Assembly: GCA_949283785.1 (NCBI GenBank)
Contig: CASDTR010000031.1
Coordinates: 1-39,776, forward strand
Direction: 5' to 3'
DNA: 39,776 nucleotides
Origin: an uncultured Oscillospiraceae bacterium
GTDB taxonomy: Bacteria; Bacillota; Clostridia; Oscillospirales; Acutalibacteraceae
Shown: positions 36,325-39,776 of the stretch, piece by piece
Position numbering within the stretch: position 1 is the first letter of the stretch
Layout: the number at the start of each line of letters is the position of its first letter
Program-made: the position numbers and the translations under genes
Notes under the pieces: generated by a model
The model's database searches: none
Seen by the model: only the letters and a program-made list of their open reading frames with translations
Told to the model about the DNA's origin: nothing

Positions 36325-36352
36325 TATTATATGAAGGGATAAAAAATCGGTG
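36325..36352 (-). promoter_or_regulatory. Possible mother-cell sigma (E/K) promoter for yunB
   Basis: CATATAATA (36325-36333) fits the sigma-K -10 CATAnnnTA and is one base off the sigma-E -10. CACC lies upstream with AC 16 bases away (36350-36351), as sigma-K prefers. The predicted start is about 20 bases before the ATG. Confidence 0.5.
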
Positions 36353-36364
36353 AAACCCTCTGAT

Positions 36365-36408
36365 AAAAAACGCCGCCTTTCGGAAAGTTCCTTCCGTAAA
36401 GCGGCGTT
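36365..36408 (-). terminator. Intrinsic terminator of the XRE regulator gene
   Basis: AACGCCGC outer stem with an inner CGGAAGG/CTTTCCG stem, then TTTTTT on the minus strand. Confidence 0.8.
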
Positions 36409-36439
36409 AATGCAAACTTTAGATTTCAGAGCTAAAGGC

Positions 36440-37045
36440 TCACTGTTTGCTCTTTGATTTTCTCTTAACTAATGTTCTGTTCATGTACTTTGGATTGATT
36501 ACAAAAATATAGCACAGGCATACTGCAATAAATAAAATACTGCCTAAAAAATACAGTTTACCGTAAAAGACAAAAAGCGCAACTGACGCCATAACAGTAC
36601 AGTAAAGTAATTCTATTCTGATATTCTTTCTCAGCTGCTCCTTATCTTTTTCGTAATGGAGATTCCACGCCATCCAAGCTGAAAACAGAAAAAGAAAAGG
36701 CAGCTTAAAATAAAGGAAAACATGAACCGATATATCACCCTCGGAGGGTATCGGATTTACGCAGGCATTAAGTGAAGCCGCCTGAAAGATAATGGCCAAA
36801 AGAGTGAGATTAGTGCGCAGTACTATATTTTCTTTAGGAGAAACCCTGTTCTTCGTTCCTGCCAGCTCCCCCAAAGGTACATCATAAAGAGAAGAAAGGG
36901 CGATGAGATTATCCATGGACGGCGTTGTCTGATCGTTCTCCCATTTTGTAACCGCCTGCCTGCTGACCCCTATATACTCCGCGGCCTTTTCCTGAGACAA
37001 GCCCTTATTGAGCCTATGTTGTTTAAGTTTTTCACCTAATGTCAT
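36440..37045 (-). CDS. XRE-family regulator with C-terminal membrane domain
   Basis: 201 aa from the ATG at 37045 (AGAGGTG seven bases upstream); the frame is open further upstream but that is promoter DNA. Residues 5-60 are an HTH of the Cro/C1 type (LGEKLKQHRLNKGLSQEKAAEYIGVSRQAVTKWE). After a short linker come four hydrophobic segments (about 78-95, 108-126, 143-162 and 165-184), then a basic tail. Membrane-tethered XRE regulators of this build often sit beside a transporter they sense or control; none is next door here. Its own start region carries nested inverted repeats, which suggests self-regulation. The signal is unknown. Confidence 0.85.
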   Translation of the reverse strand: MTLGEKLKQHRLNKGLSQEKAAEYIGVSRQAVTKWENDQTTPSMDNLIALSSLYDVPLGELAGTKNRVSPKENIVLRTNLTLLAIIFQAASLNACVNPIPSEGDISVHVFLYFKLPFLFLFSAWMAWNLHYEKDKEQLRKNIRIELLYCTVMASVALFVFYGKLYFLGSILFIAVCLCYIFVINPKYMNRTLVKRKSKSKQ

Positions 37046-37065
37046 AATTATCACCTCTTGCGTCC

Positions 37066-37074
37066 ATTGTATCA
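37066..37074 (-). promoter_or_regulatory. Extended -10 promoter for the XRE gene
   Basis: TGATACAAT on the minus strand (TACAAT at 37066-37071), 20 bases before the ATG; -35 is poor. Confidence 0.5.
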
Positions 37075-37091
37075 AAAGCGCCGATTTCTTC

Positions 37092-37135
37092 GAGCAACTA
37101 TTATGCAATTATCGGTTGCGGCGATAATTTTGCTC
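37092..37135. repeat. Nested inverted repeats upstream of the XRE gene
   Basis: Outer arms GAGCAA/TTGCTC (37092-37097, 37130-37135) enclose inner arms AATTATCG/CGATAATT (37107-37114, 37122-37129). No T-run follows on either side. The inner repeat is centred about 60 bases upstream of the predicted start. Confidence 0.5.
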
Positions 37136-37146
37136 AATAAAGCTCT

Positions 37147-37995
37147 TTATTCGAACGTATCCGGGTCATGTCCCGACCAGCCGAACTGCTCCATGGAATT
37201 GATTTTCTCCATATCCTCCGCGGAAATTTCAAAATCAAAGACATCGGCGTTTTCCGCCATTCTCGACTCGGTGACAGTTTTAGGCAGCGGCAGAACTCCG
37301 TTTTGCAGGCACCAGCGTATACATATCTGTGCCACGGATTTGCCGTATTTATCAGAAAGTTCCCGAATCAGGGAGCTTCCTTCCATTCTGCCTCTTCCGA
37401 GAGGGCTCCACGCTTCCACAAGGATATTGTTCTTTCGGCAGCAATCGAATATTTCCTGCTGCATAAATCCCGGATGAAACTCTATCTGATTTACCATGGG
37501 TGCGGTTTTGCAATTTTTAAAAAGCTCCTCGAGATGATGAACTTTAAAATTGCTGACTCCTATGGCTCTGACCCGCTTATCCTCATAAAGCTTTTCGAGA
37601 GCCCGCCAGGTGTCGCTGTTGACCTTCGCCCACTCTTCTCTGCTGCCCACATTGCAGGGCCAGTGAACAAGATACAAATCGAGATAATCGAGGCCCAGCT
37701 TTTCCATAGTCGCCTCAAAGGCGGCCATGGCCTTGTCGTAACCCCTTTCCGTATTCCAGACCTTGCTCGTCACAAAAATCTCACTGCGTTCAATGCCGCT
37801 TTCCCTTACGGCTTTTCCGACACTTTCTTCATTGCCGTAAGCGGCGGCAGTGTCGATGTGTCGGTATCCGCACTCCAAAGCCGCGGAAACTATTCTGACG
37901 GCCTCATCGCCGTTTTCTATAAGCCATGTACCGAAGCCCAAAGAGGGTATCTCCACTTTATTTTTAAGGGTAAAACAGTTTGTCTTCATATTCAT
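37147..37995 (-). CDS. Aldo/keto reductase
   Basis: 282 aa from the ATG at 37995, with GGAGG nine bases upstream; the longer frame to 38100 covers the promoter. The tetrad is complete: D48 and Y53 in HIDTAAAYGNEE, K78 in VTSKVWN, H111 in LYLVHWP. GVSNFKVHHLEELF and LPLPKTVTESRMAEN are the NADPH-binding parts. It is close to the 2,5-diketo-gluconate reductase group. It reduces aldehydes or ketones with NADPH; the natural substrate is unknown. Single gene with a strong promoter. Confidence 0.93.
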   Translation of the reverse strand: MNMKTNCFTLKNKVEIPSLGFGTWLIENGDEAVRIVSAALECGYRHIDTAAAYGNEESVGKAVRESGIERSEIFVTSKVWNTERGYDKAMAAFEATMEKLGLDYLDLYLVHWPCNVGSREEWAKVNSDTWRALEKLYEDKRVRAIGVSNFKVHHLEELFKNCKTAPMVNQIEFHPGFMQQEIFDCCRKNNILVEAWSPLGRGRMEGSSLIRELSDKYGKSVAQICIRWCLQNGVLPLPKTVTESRMAENADVFDFEISAEDMEKINSMEQFGWSGHDPDTFE

Positions 37996-38022
37996 TTTCT
38001 TTTCCCTCCGTTCTTTTTTACT

Positions 38023-38051
38023 ATGATACAGTAATTTGCTCCCGATTTCAA
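38023..38051 (-). promoter_or_regulatory. Sigma-A promoter for the aldo/keto reductase gene
   Basis: -35 TTGAAA (38046-38051), 17-bp spacer, -10 TATCAT (38023-38028). Confidence 0.72.
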
Positions 38052-38081
38052 TGAGCTCAGAGGAGCCGATATTTTTCGGAT

Positions 38082-38124
38082 AAAAAGAAAACTGCGGCAT
38101 CGCCCGTAGTTAGGCAGATGCCGC
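38082..38124 (-). terminator. Intrinsic terminator of the citrate synthase gene
   Basis: GCGGCATC/GATGCCGC stem (38094-38124) with inner GCC/GGC pairs, then AGTTTTCTTTTT on the minus strand. Confidence 0.8.
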
Positions 38125-38164
38125 TTGTAAAATGCTTTCAAATTGTTATACTGCGTTATTAAAA

Positions 38165-39529
38165 TTATCTCTCGTCAAGTGCTTTGTAGTTTTTATGCTG
38201 ACCTACGCTCTTGTAGGCGGGTCTTATGATCTTTCCGCAGTTTATGAGCTCCTCCATACGGTGGGCGCTCCAGCCTGCGATCCTTGCAATGGCGAAAATC
38301 GGAGTGTAAAGCTCTGAGGGAAGATCCATCATGCCGTAAACAAAGCCGCTGTAGAAGTCCACGTTGGCGCTTACGCCCTTGTACATCTTTCTCTCCTCGG
38401 CAATGATCTCAGGCGCCAGACGCTCAACGGTCGAATAAAGCTTGAACTCCGCAAGCCTGCCCTTTTCCTCGGAAAGGTTCTCGACAAAGCTTCTGAGGAT
38501 GTTGGCTCTCGGGTCTGACAGGGAGTAAACTGCATGTCCCATACCGTAGATAAGACCCGACTTGTCAAAGGCCTCCTTATGGAGCAGAGCGCGAAGGTAC
38601 TTCGCTATTTTATCTTCGTTGTTCCAGTCGTCAATATTGTTCCTCATATCCTCAAACATCTTAACGACCTTTATGTTGGCTCCGCCGTGCTTAGGTCCCT
38701 TGAGAGAGCCGAGAGCTGCCGCAATGGCCGAATAGGTATCGGTTCCAGAAGAGGTTACGACGTGGGTTGTAAATGTGGAGTTATTTCCGCCGCCGTGCTC
38801 AGCGTGAAGCACAAGGGCAACATCAAGGATTTTAGCTTCAAGCTCCGAGAACTTGCTGTCCGCTCTGAGCATATGGAGTATGTTCTGAGCCGTCGAATAC
38901 TCGGGCTTCGGTGAATGAATGAAAAGGCTGTTTACGTTGTGATAGTAGTTATAGGCATGATAGCCGTAAACCGAAAACAGCGGGAACAGCGCTATGAGCT
39001 GAAGGCACTGTCTGAGTACGTTCGGCAGAGAAATGTCATTGGGGTTGTCGTCATATGAATACATGGTCAAAACGCTTCTGGCAAGGACATTCATCATATC
39101 CGAGCTGGGAGCTTTGAGAATTATATCTCTGACAAAGTTTTTGGGAAGAGTCCTGTAATAAGCAAGAGTCTCATTGAACTTTTTAAGCTGCTCCTTTGTG
39201 GGAAGCTGACCGAACAGCAAAAGATAAGTCGTCTCCTCAAAGCCGTAACGGTTTTCCTTGATAAATCCGCTGACGATGTCCTCAATATTTACTCCTCTGT
39301 AATAAAGTTCACCGTCACAGGACACTTTTTGCCCATCTATCATCTTAGATGAAATTATCTCAGAAATTTCAGTAAGACCCGTAAGAACACCGTTTCCGTT
39401 TAAGTCACGGAGACCGCGGTTAACATTATACTTAGTATAAAGTTCAGCTTCTATGCTGTTGTTTGAACGGCACAGCTCTGTAAGCTCCAAAATTTCCGGA
39501 GTGATGGCTGAATATGGATTCTCTTTCAT
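38165..39529 (-). CDS. Citrate synthase
   Basis: 454 aa from the ATG at 39529 (GGAGG seven bases upstream); a GTG one codon earlier is too close to that site. The catalytic triad is in place: H281 in GPKHGGAN, H332 in GMGHAVYS, D391 in NVDFYSG. An N-terminal extension with LRDLNGNGVLTGLTEIS is typical of the Clostridia form. It condenses oxaloacetate and acetyl-CoA to citrate, in anaerobes mostly for 2-oxoglutarate and glutamate supply. No aconitase or isocitrate dehydrogenase gene lies downstream in the window. An insertion sequence end lies about 110 bases upstream of the start. 2-methylcitrate synthase activity cannot be excluded. Confidence 0.93.
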   Translation of the reverse strand: MKENPYSAITPEILELTELCRSNNSIEAELYTKYNVNRGLRDLNGNGVLTGLTEISEIISSKMIDGQKVSCDGELYYRGVNIEDIVSGFIKENRYGFEETTYLLLFGQLPTKEQLKKFNETLAYYRTLPKNFVRDIILKAPSSDMMNVLARSVLTMYSYDDNPNDISLPNVLRQCLQLIALFPLFSVYGYHAYNYYHNVNSLFIHSPKPEYSTAQNILHMLRADSKFSELEAKILDVALVLHAEHGGGNNSTFTTHVVTSSGTDTYSAIAAALGSLKGPKHGGANIKVVKMFEDMRNNIDDWNNEDKIAKYLRALLHKEAFDKSGLIYGMGHAVYSLSDPRANILRSFVENLSEEKGRLAEFKLYSTVERLAPEIIAEERKMYKGVSANVDFYSGFVYGMMDLPSELYTPIFAIARIAGWSAHRMEELINCGKIIRPAYKSVGQHKNYKALDER

Positions 39530-39563
39530 CACTATCCCTCCTAATTATTATTCGGTAAGATAA

Positions 39564-39572
39564 ATTTTACCA
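39564..39572 (-). promoter_or_regulatory. Extended -10 promoter for citrate synthase
   Basis: TGGTAAAAT on the minus strand (TAAAAT at 39564-39569); -35 is poor. The insertion sequence begins about 70 bases further upstream. Confidence 0.5.
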
Positions 39573-39686
39573 TAAGCTTATTAACGAATTGTTACGGAAA
39601 TATGACAATAACTAAACAAAATACGCAGAATATTATTTTTGGTTCTATGTCAAATGTTGGGGTAGCCAATAAATAAAGGAGCAGGG

Positions 39687-39719
39687 GAGCAGGCGAAAGT
39701 CGGAGACTTTTGCCTGCTC
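39687..39719. repeat. 15-bp hairpin inside the insertion sequence end
   Basis: Arms GAGCAGGCGAAAGTC and GACTTTTGCCTGCTC (one G-T pair) around GGA, between the transposase stop codon and the terminal repeat. No T-run on either strand; it may act as a barrier to outside transcription. Confidence 0.7.
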
Positions 39720-39727
39720 AATTTATG

Positions 39728-39776
39728 TTAAGCGGCGTCGGCAAACATAAAAAGTATTCTTTTTCTGAAGCGGTCA
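39728..39776 (-). CDS. ISL3-family transposase, C-terminal end only (cut by the window edge)
   Basis: The last 15 codons and a TAA are visible: DRFRKRILFMFADAA. ISL3 transposases commonly end with an F..FR.RIL..F segment, which this matches. With the terminal repeat about 60 bases further on, the reading is consistent, but 15 residues are too few for certainty. The start lies outside the window. Confidence 0.45.
   Translation of the reverse strand, partial: DRFRKRILFMFADAA

Larger units (their letters stand above)
39641..39776 (-). mobile_element. Partial ISL3-family insertion sequence (one end)
   Basis: GGTTCTATGTCAAATGTTGG at 39641 reads into the element and looks like the terminal inverted repeat of ISL3 elements (GGnTCTnTGTCAAA pattern, from memory). 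It is followed by a hairpin and then, on the minus strand, the last codons of a transposase. The rest of the element lies beyond the window, so the second repeat and the 8-bp target duplication cannot be seen. Confidence 0.55.

Noticed and set aside
37168-38034. 288-codon open frame on the plus strand
   Set aside because: Antisense to the aldo/keto reductase, whose catalytic tetrad is complete.

Overview
The window looks like chromosomal DNA of an anaerobic, spore-forming member of the class Clostridia, probably an Oscillospirales-type gut bacterium. The evidence is a YunB sporulation protein, a CIRCE-controlled groES-groEL operon, an RqcH/NFACT protein, the mltG-U32 peptidase pair, a Clostridia-type citrate synthase, GLUG-repeat surface proteins, strong AGGAGG-type ribosome binding sites and TTGACA/TATAAT promoters. 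I recognise 33 complete genes and one partial gene. All but four lie on the minus strand. I saw no rRNA, tRNA or CRISPR array.

Layout, left to right. 1-2238: a short palindromic region, then a cytoplasmic GH36-like alpha-galactosidase with its own promoter and terminator. 2239-7825: an MMPL/RND-type membrane exporter overlapping a secreted, membrane-anchored GLUG-repeat protein, with a leader that carries a paired 13-bp repeat and an internal terminator. 7826-11035: a sulfur/thiol redox cluster made of a Crp/Fnr regulator, thioredoxin, a single-domain rhodanese and a CoA-disulfide/persulfide reductase fused to rhodanese. A palindrome sits at about -41 of a second promoter in front of trx. 11036-14836: two tandem paralogous acyl-CoA synthetases, each with its own extended -10 promoter. 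14837-15065: a conserved-looking 53-aa ORF on the plus strand.

15066-22361 is one tightly packed eight-gene minus-strand operon: tmk, DUF2156, GNAT, DJ-1/PfpI, 5-formyl-THF cyclo-ligase, mltG, U32 peptidase, NAT_N/GNAT_C acyltransferase. Gene junctions range from overlaps to 21-base gaps, and the operon ends at an intrinsic terminator. 22383-23824 holds a membrane-anchored calcineurin-like phosphoesterase. 23825-25871 is groES-groEL. 26049-28461 holds a DEAD-box RNA helicase and a NUDIX hydrolase on the plus strand. 28475-32023 runs DUF1858, trmK, Nif3-like and rqcH on the minus strand. 32210-33540 holds a long PRPP synthetase on the plus strand, facing ligA. 35650-39572 holds yunB, an XRE regulator with a membrane domain, an aldo/keto reductase and citrate synthase, each with its own promoter. 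From 39641 to the window edge lies what appears to be the end of an ISL3-family insertion sequence, with a terminal repeat and the last 15 codons of a transposase.

Most of the content is core housekeeping. The parts most likely to hide undescribed biology are the MMPL-GLUG pair with its unusual leader, the Crp/Fnr-thioredoxin-rhodanese-persulfide reductase cluster with a predicted class II activator site, and the leader terminators placed directly before mmpL and trmK.
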